From Reticulitermes lucifugus (lineage: Eukaryota > Arthropoda > Insecta > Blattodea > Rhinotermitidae), in the NCBI GenBank assembly GCA_026260175.1, contig JAKCWW010001095.1, positions 17,413-81,412 on the forward strand: DNA of 64,000 bases, read 5' to 3'. The position numbers and the translations under genes were made by a program. How positions within the stretch are numbered: position 1 is the first letter of the stretch; each line of letters opens with the position of its first letter. The notes beneath the pieces were generated by a model, which saw only the letters and a program-made list of their open reading frames with translations, was not told where the DNA came from and made no database searches. This document shows, one piece after another, positions 11,063 through 23,475 of this stretch.

Positions 11063-12401
11063 CTAAACAGCATGACTTTTCTGATGGGAGTTCAGAAGAG
11101 CTTTACACACAAAACCCTTGTTACATAAATGACACTCATAGGGTCTCTGGCCTGTGTGGTAGCGTTTGTGAATCACAAGTGTGGACCGTTGTGTAAATGA
11201 TTTGTTACATACTTCACAACTATAAGGGCGCTCACCAGTATGTGTCCTCTGATGCAACTTCAGATTACAACGTTTGCTGAATGCCTTACTACACACATCA
11301 CAAACATGGGGTTTCTCACCCGTATGTATCCTACGGTGAAACTTGAGGTGTTCCTTATTTGTCAGGGATTTACCACAAATGTCACAGATATAGACATTAG
11401 CACCTGTGTGAGAATTCATGTGCAGCAGCAAAGACTTTTTATAGGCATATGTTTTACCACATATTTCACACTGATTCAACTTCTTCTCAACATTAGATTC
11501 AGAATGAATGGTCCTTTTATGGGCATTCAAGTTGTGCTTGTAAGGATATGCTTTCCCACACTGATCACACTGGAAAGGCTTCTCCCCCGTATGTACGTTT
11601 ATATGTTCCTGTAACTCAGACAATGCATAGAAACCCTTGTCACACACATTACATTTCAGTCTGAACTGTCGCAAATGCCTCTTTTGGTGAATTTCAAGGG
11701 AAGATTTATGCGCAGTCTTGTAATTACAAATATCACACATGTGATTACCTTCTCCTGTGTGTACCTTTTTATGCACTCTAAGTTCATAGCGCCGTTTAAA
11801 ATTTTTATGGCACATTTCACACTGAAAAGGACGGTCCTTACTATGGGCCACAGCATGGCGCTTTAAAAGAATCTGTGATGGAAACATCTTGCCACACGTT
11901 TCACAAACCATTTCGTCTTTCATTATTTCTTTTTTCATACGCACATTACCATGAGCTACAAGGTGGTGCTTCGACAATGATTTTGATGCAACAGTCTTAC
12001 TGCATATTCCACATGTTACTTCTTCTTCCAGTTCTTTCTTCACCATTTTCAACTTCTTTTGACTCCTGAAGCCTGCACACTTCTTTTGGTCTGCAAGATG
12101 GAGTTTCAGCAAACAATTTGATGAGAATACTTTACCACAATTCCTGCATATGTCTTTAACAATAGCTGTTGTCTTTGAAATGTTGTGCTTCCACTTTGAT
12201 CCTGCAATTTCACAACACACAACACATACTTTTCTTCTGGCAGACATTGCAATCCCACACTTCTTGCAATGTCCTTCCTCCATGTGAGAGGTTTGTGTGA
12301 CATTCATGACTCCTTCACTGTTGGAAAATTTCTTGATCTTGCTGCACAATGAGTTTCTTTTGGAATTTCCAACTATATGAAATTTCTTTTTCCTTGTAGA
12401 C
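11063..12401 (-). CDS. Exon C: long C2H2 terminal exon with extra zinc modules
   Basis: At 445 residues this is the longest of the set. The acceptor is TTTTTTCTTCTTTCTAG. The leader has the V-G-N-S motif and basic stretches. It adds zinc-binding-like modules absent from the other exons: a four-cysteine knuckle (HCKKCG ... CVVCC, residues 44-63) and a C2HC finger (CRNCGKVFSSNCLLKLH ending in Cys, 85-108). Eleven C2H2 fingers then run from residue 130 to the end. F3 is CDICNYKT and is followed by an HLRQFRLKC linker; a Ser/Asn-rich spacer precedes F6; F7-F10 nearly match exons A and B. A plus-strand frame at 11240-11614 is only the antisense shadow of the finger repeats. Role: probable sequence-specific transcription factor domain. 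Confidence 0.92.
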
Positions 12402-14382
12402 CTAGAAAGAAGAAAAAATCTGGAGTGATGCCTATCCAATAAGCTTATTATGAAAGCAATAATACAAAATACACCCGTCTTCATCTTTCTCGCCAGGAAT
12501 AGTTAGTGGTGTGGTGCTAGGCCAGTAAGAGTTGACATGAACACAGAAAGATGCAAAACACTTCACAATTATTACTTGCAGGAAAAGTTTATATGCTGCA
12601 GTCTGTATTTCCCAAGGACTCAACAACACATGTACACAATTCATACATAATTAATTAATGGTTTTAACCCTATGCCCATTCCATTGAAAACACTAGTGTG
12701 TAGTACTATCATCACAGTCCTAATTTTTAAATGAGATTTTACAATGTTTTATTATGCACTACTATAACATACAACAGGTCAAGAACAGATGAACAATGTC
12801 CTCCACATAAGGCTGTATTTCATTTTTACTTTGTAAAGAGTGCCTAAAAGTGTCAAGTACAAAATAGCATTTCAGACAGCCAAGGAACCTGTTGTGAACA
12901 CAAAAAGGTACCTGTATGGCACAATTATGCCACCAGGGTGATTACAAAACAAACTGATATGTAATATCAACCACAGTATATGGACTACATGTTAAGTGAC
13001 ATTCATAAAAAAGTGCAGGCAGGTACGCAGGATGGCTGATTGGTTGGTAGGTTATGTAGTAGATTTATATGCTACTTGAAGATGCAGTATCAACTACATC
13101 AAATTAAATATACGACTGAGCATGACAAGCAGCTGAAACATTGTGGCCAAACAACTGCCAACATGAACTGCAGACAATACAAAAGGAGTGATGCCAGTTC
13201 CACTAATACCCCATGCAAATTCCAAACAGAACAGCTTCCAGGTATGAGCTGGATGAGTTACAACTGTGCTAACCTCCTCAGTACAAAGGCACAGACCAGT
13301 ATGTGCCATTCGGCCACTCAGTGCGAGATCTTTGGTATCTGAAACTTTAATTATGCATTCACAGTTTTAAACCATCAACTAAAAATGCCAAGACCTCTCA
13401 CTTTCAGCATCAAAATGTTGACACCATATACTTCAGAGTACAAACATTCATACAGATCAGTTAATAGTCTGAAACTGATGCACCTGCTGATGCCAAGTTT
13501 ATTTCATTCATAAGTGGTTGAAGACATCCAAACTAAACCTATGACCACTGACTGTTCTCCCCACTTCACTTAATGCCACAACTAAAACGTGTCCTTCAAG
13601 AATATTTCAATCCTTTATTAAAGATGTATAAAGAAACAACGCAGAAAATTATGCATGCAGTTGGCTTAAGCAGATGAAATAAAAAGTAATTAGGTTGAAT
13701 TTTGGAAGTGTACAAATTATCAAATTAAAAATAAAAAATATCATAAGACAATGAAGATAACATACCACTCTCACAAGTGGTAAAAAGATTCACCTTACTG
13801 AAACAAACCATGTTACAAAACATAACATTGTAATCATATCTATATCTAATCACACAAATAAAGAAAACTCTGCACTCATCACCAAAAGCATACATGGGGG
13901 AGATCAAAATATGCACAAAATTTAAACTGAAAAAACTGAAGCATGAAGTATGCTTAGGAGATTTAAGCAGGCAGAGATGAATGAAATGCTGAAATTGATG
14001 TCAAACTAGATTTAGGGGTATGAACTGAATGAAACTGGTTCAGGATAGGATACAGTAAATGGTAAGCAGGACACAGTAAACAAGATAGAAATTTCTGGTT
14101 TCATAAAAGGCAAGGAATTTACTGAACAGGTACACAACTATCACCTTCACAGGGATTCTACTTGAGTGAGTTCATCATACTATTCCTTACAATAGCCAAC
14201 ATGCATACTAGAAATCAAACATAACGGTGTCAAAACAATAACCCACACTATCAATCTCTCAATGTTGTAATGACAACAAAATCTGACAAACAAAAAAGCA
14301 TGGACCTTACTTCTTACAAAATTAAGAACTGCACCACTGTATGGCCCTTAAGTGAAATGAAACATCCTTGCACCATTAAGCC
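12402..14382. other. Gap between exons C and D
   Basis: This is presumed intron with no recognisable gene or repeat family. A minus-strand AATAAA at 13614-13619 lies about 760 bp past the exon D stop and is a weak poly(A) candidate. The frames at 13040-13342 show no domain. Confidence 0.45.
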
Positions 14383-15454
14383 CTAAAGACTGTGTGTCTT
14401 TTGGTGTGCCATGAGAAGAGTTTTTGACACAAAGCCTTTATTACAGACATGACATCTGTAAGGTCTTTGCCCTGTATGGTAACGTCTGTGCACCACAAGG
14501 GTAGAACGCTGTGTGAAACACTTGCCACAAATTTCACAGATATACGGTCGTTCACCAGTGTGGGTACGCAGATGAACTTTCAAGTAATTCCGAGAATTGA
14601 AAGCTTTGCCACAAACAGCACACACGTTTGGTTTCTCGCCAGTATGTATCCTGTAGTGTAACTTAAGATGCTCCTTGTTTGTCAGGGCTTTGCCACAGAT
14701 GTCGCACAAGAAAACATTGTTTCCTGTGTGGGAGTTTATGTGGAGCAGGAGAGACTTCTTGTATGCAAAAGTCTTCCCGCACATTTCACACCTGTTACAT
14801 TTGACTTCCTGTTGAGAATCTGCGTGGTTCACCTTCTTATGGGCCACCAGATTGTTCTTGTAAGGGTACCCTTTGCCACAAATGTCACACTTAAAGGGTT
14901 TTTCACCTGTATGTACATTATTATGTTCCTTCAACTTAAAATCTGAATAAAATCCCTTTCCACATATGATGCACAGGACCTTGAACTGCTGGAAATGCCT
15001 CTTACGGTGGATCTCAAGATAAGCCTTTCGAGTGGTAGCATAGCTGCAAATATCACAAATATAATTTCTGGCCTCCGTGTGAATCTTTTTGTGTAATGTC
15101 ACTTCATACGGTCTCTTGAACTTCTTCCCACACACATCACAAATGTACGGACGTTCATCACTGTGAATAACCATGTGACGCGTCAGCAGCTTCTTGGAAA
15201 CAAACGTTTTGTTACACAGATCACATCTGTAGTCCTCCTGCCAGCCACGGTACTCACTATGTCCCTCGTAATGTAATTTGTTCCTACACCTTTTAGTACA
15301 CGAGACACGTTCATGTACAGCAAGTGCTCTTCCACACGTCAACTTATCTCCTGACTTTGTCAATCGACTAGCCTTGAAAACTCTACTTTTCTTTGGGCCA
15401 GACGAGTTGCCATCAGCTTTTTGAAGAACTTGACTGATAACTTCCGTTGCATAC
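14383..15454 (-). CDS. Exon D: 10-finger C2H2 terminal exon
   Basis: This exon has 356 residues after an acceptor that departs slightly from the others (ATCTTTGTTTCTAG). Upstream of 15363 the frame stays open for 30 codons to this splice site, and these codons carry the D-G-N-S motif, so they belong to the exon. Residues 40-65 are a Cys/His-rich but non-canonical remnant of F0. Ten C2H2 fingers run from residue 77 to the end. F3 is CDICSYAT; the F5-F6 spacer is HADSQQEVKCNRC. F7 keeps the LTNKEHLK helix of exons A-C, but F8 differs (FNSRNYLKVH). Probable DNA-binding role. Confidence 0.9.
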
Positions 15455-16885
15455 CTAGAAACAAAGATCCCCTGTTTTTTACTTCAAATCAGGAATTTCC
15501 ATTCAAAAAATCCAACATAAAAGTAGAAACAAGCTCTGAACTTGTCAGTACCCTATGTAAAATGTGCTGCTTACCCAAAGTCACACGCATTATGACATTA
15601 CCTACTCCCAGTTAACAATACAATGAAATGTAATTGTCAGTCTCATGGGACAATAAGAAACATGCGCTTTCTCATCTTCACAGCTGTGTCATAAGACCCA
15701 AACTAGCAAAACATTCATACTGAAGTTCCTAGAACAGAATTCACCAAACCCACTAAGCTACCAGTACCATCACATCATAAATAAGACCTCTGGCCTGGAA
15801 CAGCATATTATCACACACAATTTTGTATCTTCAGGAAGTAGGATACTGTATGACATTTATGAAGCCAAATAAACATATAAATTCATTTAGAATAAAATTA
15901 GTGTATTTTCAAATCTATAAATACATAACTGCAACATTTATTTCAGGTAATCATTCAATTTATGTGACATGTTTACAGACAAAATCCACTGACATTCTTT
16001 CTCTTATCAAATTCACTGCAGAATACAGTAAAGCATGTACAAAATGCAAGTCTTTCATATAGGAAATTATACAACTTATTTTTTGCCACTAACTCTTCCT
16101 CATTAACTCAAACTGTGGCCTGCATGATAATGCATTATTGGCAAATACCTTGCAAATACACAGGGTGCCTAATCAAAAGAGCATCTCAATATATGCTGTT
16201 TCTCCAATAACCCCTTTTCCTAACAAGGTCATAACTAGGGGTCAGCGACAGCAATAACCTAATACAGTACAGTTCAGACTGCCAGAGTTATTTAACATGG
16301 AAAAGACTGCCACACCTACTACTGCTGCAAAATGACAGTGACATGTTCAGTTTGGTCACCGTTTCTTACTACCTCATATTTATCCCTAATCTTCACTAAA
16401 GTTACAACTTTGAGAGCCTGTTACTGCATCGCCTACCAAATCCATGCCCTTCAAAATTAAGTTAAAAAGTAAGTGCCAATAATTGAAGCTGGTTTTAAGA
16501 AACAAGAGTGAAAAAAATCACAGTATTTACACACACAAATCAGATTTATGTCATCAGACCAAAGTAACATGGTTTCAGGCATGGGCATGGAAGAGGCCTA
16601 TCTGTTTCACACTATACATAAAAGCAGAAATTTATCTTCAAAAACCAGGACTGCTGCTTTTCCGCACTTTGAGAGGAGCTGTACCTACAAACTCAACGGA
16701 GCGGGTTTCTGTTCACCTGATGGCAGACGCCCCACAATATGGGATAATGGTCAAAGTCTCACTGTGTTACGCGCTTCAAACTGAGAGATCAGTCAATTTA
16801 TTTCATTCTCAGCTAAAAGAAGTATTAATACACAACCATTTCAATATCACCAACAGATTGCAGAAATGACTTCATTACCTGAAGC

Positions 16886-17206
16886 ATGTTATCCCTACGG
16901 GGCGCGAGGTGGCGTAGTTGGTTGAGGCACTACGCTACAAACCAGAACGTCGCGGGTTCGATTCCCGATGNNNNNNNNNNNNNNNNNNNNNNNNNNNNNN
17001 NNNNNNNNNNNNNNNNNNNNNNNNNNNNNNNNNNNNNNNNNNNNNNNNNNNNNNNNNNNNNNNNNNNNNNNNNNNNNNNNNNNNNNNNNNNNNNNNNNNN
17101 NNNNNNNNNNNNNNNNNNNNNNNNNNNNNNTGGGAGCCTCAACCTCCTGGAGCCCTAAGGGCCTGCCAAGGCCTGTATGGGACCACTTTACCTATGTTAT
17201 CCCTAC
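16886..17206 (+). mobile_element. tRNA-derived SINE with target-site duplication
   Basis: The 13-bp direct repeat ATGTTATCCCTAC flanks the element at 16886-16898 and 17194-17206. The body starts GGGGCGCGAGG. It carries a Pol III A-box-like TGGCGTAGTTGG (16911-16922) and a perfect B-box GGTTCGATTCC (about 16955-16965), so the head is tRNA-related. Bases 16971-17130 are an assembly gap of 160 N. The 3' body after the gap (GGGAGCCTCAACC ... GGGACCACTTTACC) has no poly(A) tail. The short, intact duplication suggests a fairly recent insertion. Termite SINEs of the Talua type come to mind, but I could not compare them. Confidence 0.85.
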
Positions 17207-17419
17207 ACACAGTAACACGTGGGATGAATTGATGAAACCAAAGTCACAAATAATTTATATAATAAATTTAGAACTCCATATATCAGCTAGAAGGATAAAA
17301 TTTAAAAGAATCCTAACAATAACGCTCAAAAACTTTCAGCGCCAGTCTTCTGGGATGTGTCACCACATACTACACTAAAGATGTATAAAGATGCAAGATT
17401 TCACACTTCTGCTGTGGGG

Positions 17420-17640
17420 TAGTTGAGGTATCTGCTTTTCTGGGATGTTGCATGGCAAAAGTTGGTAGTTGTTTACCAATGTTTCAGAACAACAATGGCC
17501 ACATCTTCAAGGGTCCAGCCTTCTGGGACTGCTTGACCCTTGAAAAAGGAAATAAAGTTACCCCAAAACATTGATAACCAACTACCAACCTACACCATGC
17601 AACATTCCAAAAAAATGAAGACCTCAACATATACTGATGT
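17420..17640. repeat. Foldback repeat (imperfect palindrome)
   Basis: The left arm carries GGGATGTTGCATGG, then GTTGGTAGTTG and CCAATGTTTC. The right arm carries the complements in reverse order (GATAACCAACTACCAACC, then CCATGCAACATTCC). The centre holds CAAGGGTCCAGCCTTCTGGG and a partial reverse complement of it. The arms share the AAACATTG ... CCCAGAAG signature of the Penelope-type 3' ends. Confidence 0.8.
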
Positions 17641-18424
17641 TTCACAAGAACTTCCTGCTTCCACCATCTAGGCAAATCTATCCTAATAATGGATGCTGTG
17701 GGTTTCTCTAGAACACTGGTACACATGTACCACCAGAACACATGGCATCACATGTAACCGTTACATAGTTACAATATAAGGATCTGAAATCTCTGCTAAA
17801 CCGGCATTTCAAATGTGATGATGTGTGAAAGGTAAAATATGTACTGCAATGTGTCTGCCACACAGTACTGGTTAACACAACCAATGGCACCCATCTTACT
17901 TTACAAACAAGCAACATAAATAATATATATAAAATATAAATCACTGTTTCATCACTAGAGTACAAAAGCCTAAGGCTTTAGTATTCTACCGTTATTCAAT
18001 CATTATGTGGGAGCCACAGCTGTAAGTAATCATAAATGGACAAAAGATGGAAGCAATTAATGGCAGCGAGCGATACATGTTTCCGTTAGGACTGCAATCT
18101 CAGACTGTGATGGAATAAGTTACCTCTGTCCAGCAATAATAACACTTCTCTTTAACGGTAACTACATCTGACCAACCTGACTTGAACACAATGGTGTGGA
18201 AGTGTGTACAGGCAGGAAAATGCCCTAAAATATCACCAAACAACACTGCCTGCAACATCTTCAAATGATTCTAGTTATGTGGTTCACCTGGCCAGTCTTG
18301 AGTACACCATTCCACTCAAATACATGTTTTATTGTAACTCAGACATCATCAAGTACTCCATTTTGTAACTTAACAGAAACTAAATTAATAGAATTCAACT
18401 CAAATTGTCTTCAGAAAAATATTC

Positions 18425-18505
18425 AAAACAATGTTAAATTGTATTTAAATTGTATTTGTATTTAAAAGCTAAATGTTTCGGTCTAGATACTGACCATCAT
18501 CAGCC
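18425..18505 (-). repeat. Repeat fragment with hammerhead-like core
   Basis: Read on the minus strand, CTGATGA (18497-18503) is followed by a GGTC/GACC stem with an 8-base loop and then GAAAC (18475-18479). These are the two conserved strands of a hammerhead ribozyme core in the right order and spacing. An ATTTA/TAAAT pair could form stem III, but I do not find a convincing stem I or cleavage triplet, so activity is doubtful. Confidence 0.4.
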
Positions 18506-19665
18506 TAAAAAAAATATACAACAGTACAACTACAACAATTCTGTCGCAGGCATTGCACATATTTCAGTACAATGTGTCTATTCTATGGCAGTTTCTTAAA
18601 TACTTGAATATAATTAAAATATCTGGCCAATCTTGAACAGTACTATTTCTGTGATGGCAAGATCTGTCATCTTTTAATCACACACACATACTGAAGTACT
18701 GGACCATTACAATAAAGATCATATACTCTGAATGTTCATGTGATGGAGGATTTGTGTTTCTGATGCTTCAAACAAAGTGCAAGTCCTAGAGGCATATTTC
18801 CATTCGCAGTTCTAAAACTGCATATTTTCATATGGGACACTGCAACTAACTGCCCCAATGACAATCAGAACTAAATTCCCCCACAATATATGGTTTATAA
18901 GAATATGACAAGACTTTCTTTAATTTAAACTGTAACAGACCAACAAAAGGGCGAAATGACTGCAACCATTTCATATTAAATTATGTTAAATTAAGGTGCT
19001 ATTCACAGATGGTAGAACACTGTAACATGGGAAAATGGCCTAATGTTTCTTCAGCAATAGAAGCACATAGCAAAAGAAATTACCTAATCCACATGCAAAA
19101 ATTATTTCATGCCAAAAAATGTTATGTACCATATGCTAACACAGGACAACACATGCCTTTCAAATACAGCCACCCATTAGCCGCTAGCCAACAGAGCCCA
19201 TAATACGCAGAATGGACATCAAGTTTCTTGTCCACACTGCTGCGGGTTACAAATATCTAAGACTATACTAATACTGAAACAGGTTACACTATATTTCACT
19301 ACATATTTCAATCCATGGAACCTTGTTGATTACCTTATTCTAATATGTGTATGGCCACAGAAAAAAACCCAGGGAAATAAAGTAACAAACAAGGCTGCAT
19401 AGACTGAAATATATAGTGAAATAGTGTTACTCAAAAGCAACATGATATTTAAATATTTACCAAAAACAGGAAACCACACATCTTGCCTACAACACTCCAG
19501 GTCAGACAATAACAAACCAATGTCACAATACTAAGACATGACATCAGATGCCCTGCCTACAGAAATGCAGGTTGGAGTTAAACCAAACTCGTAACGAAAT
19601 CATATACATGGCCTGCACAGAAAATGCCAGGTCATAACATGCTTATAAATACAACAAAATTTGTG

Positions 19666-20725
19666 TTACAAGCCATGTATTTTTTGGTGAGATTTCAGTA
19701 GTGTTTTAGAAACAAATCCTTTAGCACACACATGGCACTGATATGGCCTATGCCCACTGTGGTATCTCTCGTGCACTACCAAAGTTGAACGCTGGGTGAA
19801 TGCCTTCCCACACTGGCCACAGCTATAGGGCTTCTCACCCGTGTGTGTGCGCTGATGTACACGCAAACTGCATCGCCCACTGAATGCCTTACCACACACA
19901 TCACAGACAATCAGTTTCTTCCCAGTGTGCAAATGGCGGTGGGATTTCAGGGAGTCCATACTTGATACAGATTTGCCACATATGTCACACAGAAACACAT
20001 TCTGACCTGTATGGGATGCCACGTGAAGGAGCAAAGACTTCTTGTAAGCAAAAGTCTTCCCACAAGTATCACACTGATTCAGTTTCACATCCTCATGTAA
20101 ATCAGGATGATGTGTGCGCCTGTGTTGAGTTAAGTTATTCTTGTATTCATAAGCTCTATCACAAATATCACAATGAAACAATTTCATTCCCATGTGGGTG
20201 AGTTTATGCTCCTTCAACTCCCAGTTTGAAAAGAAACCCTTTTCACATATGTCACACTTCACCTTGAACTGGCCTAGATGCCGCTTTTCATGAAGCTTCA
20301 GGTAAGCTTTGTGAATTGTAGCATAACCACATATCTTGCAACTGAAACTCTTATGCCCAGTGTGAATTTTTTTGTGTTTCTTGACCTCATAAAACTGCTT
20401 AAAGCTTCGAGTGCAAATATCACAAGAAAATGGCCTTTCCTCACTGTGACTACCCATATGACGCTTCAGCCTCTGTTTTGACTGGAACTCTTTCCCGCAA
20501 GTATTACACTTGTAGTCCTCGCTAATTAGATGGCCTTTCATGTGCAGTTTCAAGGCTGTCTTGCCTGGAATACTGTAACAAACTGTGCAAACACTAGTCT
20601 CAGCACTGACACATAACAAACACGTCTCAGAGTTATGAACTGGGTTCCCACACTTTGCTTCTGAAACACTTATTCCTTTGTTGAATGCTGAGCTTCCATC
20701 ACAACTATATGACTCACTTGATGAC
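19666..20725 (-). CDS. Exon E: 11-finger C2H2 terminal exon
   Basis: This exon has 352 residues behind the standard acceptor TTCTCTTCTTTCTAG. The frame is open for 35 codons upstream of the first internal TTG, back to the splice site; this leader is Ser/Cys-rich with a D-G-S-S variant of the leader motif. F0 starts at residue 46 (CTVCYSIPGK) and has 11 rather than 12 residues between the Cys and His pairs. F1-F10 follow to the end. F7 is diverged (VSSMDSLKSH) with a TGKKL linker in place of TGEKP. F9 keeps the FTQRSTLVVH helix. Probable DNA-binding module. Confidence 0.9.
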
Positions 20726-21410
20726 CTAGAAAGAAGAGAAGCTGAATTGATTCCTTTGACTTTATAGTGTCAGCTGATATCATAGCACCTTCAACACACA
20801 GAACAGCAAGCAAGCCAGAACACTCAAATGTCTTGTCACCTACTCATAATGGAGAGGCATCAGTATTATTGCATTCCAAAATTTACAAATAAGAATATAT
20901 TTACAATGACTACACTCCAACAGTCAGTAGTAAAATGTGTGCTCCATAATCCATATCTACGTAGATTTACTCAATACGAAGGGGGTGGGGGGGGGAGTGT
21001 TCTTATGCACAACAACCTGACAGTAGGGTTGTACTGTAAGGCAAAATTACAGGGGGGAAGTACACCACAAAACATGAACACACCTTAACAACTATCTGAT
21101 CCTGTCAATAACACACATGGCAGTGTGACAACACATCAATCTCAAAACAAAAAGATTGCATTACTATGTGGACTGGCTTTGTAACGACACAAAATCAAGC
21201 ACTCACAATTACCATGTATAACTGAGGAGTTCCAAGATTAACTCTGAATGTTTCAACTTCAAATTCATACATAATAAAAGAATATATTTTATGATCTATC
21301 TCCATACCAAAATAATTGATACTTGGGTTCTGCTACTATACAGAAACAATTCTGTTACTTATGTGATGCTAATACTGACAAAAATCTACACGCAACTAGC
21401 AGAAGACAAA

Positions 21411-21480
21411 TGGTTGTACCCATGACTTCAACAGGATTCACCAAATGGTTGTACCCATGACTTCAAGAGGATTCACCAAC
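21411..21480. repeat. Tandem duplication of ~36 bp
   Basis: Two adjacent copies of ATGGTTGTACCCATGACTTC, each followed by AGGATTCACCAA, differ at about one base. Confidence 0.85.
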
Positions 21481-21645
21481 TCCCACATCACAAATGACAC
21501 TTGGCTTTGGAAGGAAATAAAAATTTGTCATGGTTTATGGCCAGCACATTATCCTGATCTTAACCCCTACTAAGTTCTATTTATGGGGTAACTTGAAAGA
21601 CATCTACACAGCAAAATACCACACAGGCCACTGAAGGAAAATACC
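21480..21645 (+). pseudogene. Decayed mariner-like transposase fragment
   Basis: LWPAHYPDLNPY can be read from about 21534, then after a stop and a +1 shift KFYLWGNLKDIY. Together these match the family motif WPARSPDLNPxDFFLWGxLKD around the last catalytic region of mariner-type transposases. The acidic residue expected before FYLWG is lost at the shift. A stretch further on (VRRLCDNFSVTGSLHRF, in frame within 21685-21957) resembles the helix-turn-helix of such enzymes but lies in an unexpected order, so it may be a second fragment. Confidence 0.55.
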
Positions 21646-23475
21646 TAAAGGAAATTTTAAGTTCCACACAAATAATTTGTACAGGTGAATTTCAACTCCA
21701 TAAAACTGGAGAGAGAGAGGGGGGGGGGAGGGAGTGAAAGGACAGGGAATATTCCTCAAACATCACGCATTCTTTGGCCGAGCTACTGGACCGATCCAAC
21801 AGTCCTTCCACCCACTGAAATACTCGTACATATGGTTACTGTGCAATATGTGCGAAGACTATGTGACAACTTCTCAGTAACAGGTTCTTTGCATCGCTTT
21901 GCCATTAAACCCAAACAAATGATGGCACAAGAACACGGATTTCTCAGTTACTATTAAATCTAAGATACGAATGAGTGCAATGATCTCTATTCACCATATA
22001 CAAATGGGAAAAAAACTGTTGCAACAAAATGAAAGCCTATTCCCAGATAAAAAACAAAACCAACATCCAGTACAATAAGATGTGTATGGTATGAATTTGT
22101 ATGTACTGAGAACTGATATTTTGTAAATCAGTTGCATAAAGGCGTGACTGAACTGCTGAAATGAACGCTACACACCCTTCTCCCAATTGCAGTCTGAACC
22201 AAGTCTTCAGTAACCCTCTTAATATATTATGCATGATATTCCATCACACAATAACCAAATGACTCTATCCAGCAAAGTCCTTCCTGCATACTTGTAACTC
22301 AGTAAAAAAAATTTCCCTGCCAAACCCTCCTTACCACATTCAGTCCCACAAGCAATTCCTACCTGAACCAAATAAACAGAGTATCACTACGTCATTTGGA
22401 TGCCACGGCTGTCCTTCACAAGTCATATTCAAATGGAAAATGCAACATCTTTCACCATATGAAAACACTTTCCTCAGAAATATTTCTTCATAGAGGTTCA
22501 ATAACTCAGCCAAGGACTATGACCCACATTGCAGCACGTGGTCTTGTGTAACCATCAAACAACCAGTGTACCAACAAAACAAAACATATAAAGCTAGCCA
22601 AAAGGAAGCCAGAATTTCATTGCCACCTGCTCACCACATCTAGTACATTACACACAGTCAGTCTGAGCACTCAAAACCATGAATCATTCCCAAAAATTAC
22701 ACTCATCTCAACATTAATTCTAGCTCCTTCCATGGAACCACATAGCAGCAACACATTCATATGACTACTGATGAGCATCAGGACACAACTGCTATACAAA
22801 CAAGTTAAAAGACAAAGGCACAATTTCACCAACTTTTCAGCAAATTTTTGACAAGTTGGAAAATGTGCTAAACCATTCTGGTGTCAATAAACTAAGCCAC
22901 TCTAGAGCAAAAGGTACACAAACCACAAAACGTTTATCTTATGGTATTACAAAAATCAAATCCAAAAATTTTTAAGAAAAATAAAGTAACCAGTTACACA
23001 GTAATTTTTACGTGCCTCTTGAAGCTGTAAACCCAGTAAACTGTAGAAATCTATACAGACCCAAAATATATATAATGATTATGGTGGAAAATTGGCACTG
23101 GGGCGATTTTTCTAACAGTACTTCAGTTTTCCCATATCACTCAACCAAGCTCCATACTCATTCATTCACCTATTACTGACACTATATAGTCTTCACCACT
23201 GGAATCATTAAATAAAATGCTTACAAATGTAGTAATAGCCACAAATGTGGCACAAGGACGTCATCTATTCATTGAACAAACTAAGAAAAGCATAAAACTT
23301 CATCATCGATGGTTCCAAAGCTGGACTTCAACTTCAAACCCCTCCACTCCACACTTCTTACTGCAAAAGTAACCTGTTTCACATACAACATTAAAATGGC
23401 AGCTGTAACTGCCTATCCAATATGCAGTTTCATTTTCAAATACAATAACAATTCATTTAGTGTGATAACCAGATT

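Larger units (their letters stand above)
15455..19665. other. Gap between exons D and E
   Basis: This is presumed intron of 4.2 kb. It holds a SINE with a sequence gap (16886-17206), a foldback repeat (17420-17640) and a hammerhead-like repeat (18425-18505). Frames at 16483-16869 and those running through the N block have no recognisable domain. Confidence 0.5.
20726..23475. other. Gap between exons E and F
   Basis: This is presumed intron. It contains poly-G tracts near 20985 and 21720, a 37-bp tandem duplication (21411-21480) and a mariner-like relic (21480-21645). Nothing else is recognised. Confidence 0.5.

Noticed and set aside
11240-11614. Plus-strand open frame of 124 residues opposite exon C
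   Set aside because: It is the antisense of the finger repeats. Similar shadows lie opposite every zinc-finger exon (for example 33290-33733, 14668-14946, 56304-56582).
16899-16970. Functional tRNA gene
   Set aside because: A-box and B-box are present, but the sequence is flanked by a target-site duplication together with a non-tRNA body and shows no proper acceptor stem, so it is a SINE head.
16886-17378. Open frames running through the N block
   Set aside because: They exist only because N positions cannot contain stops.
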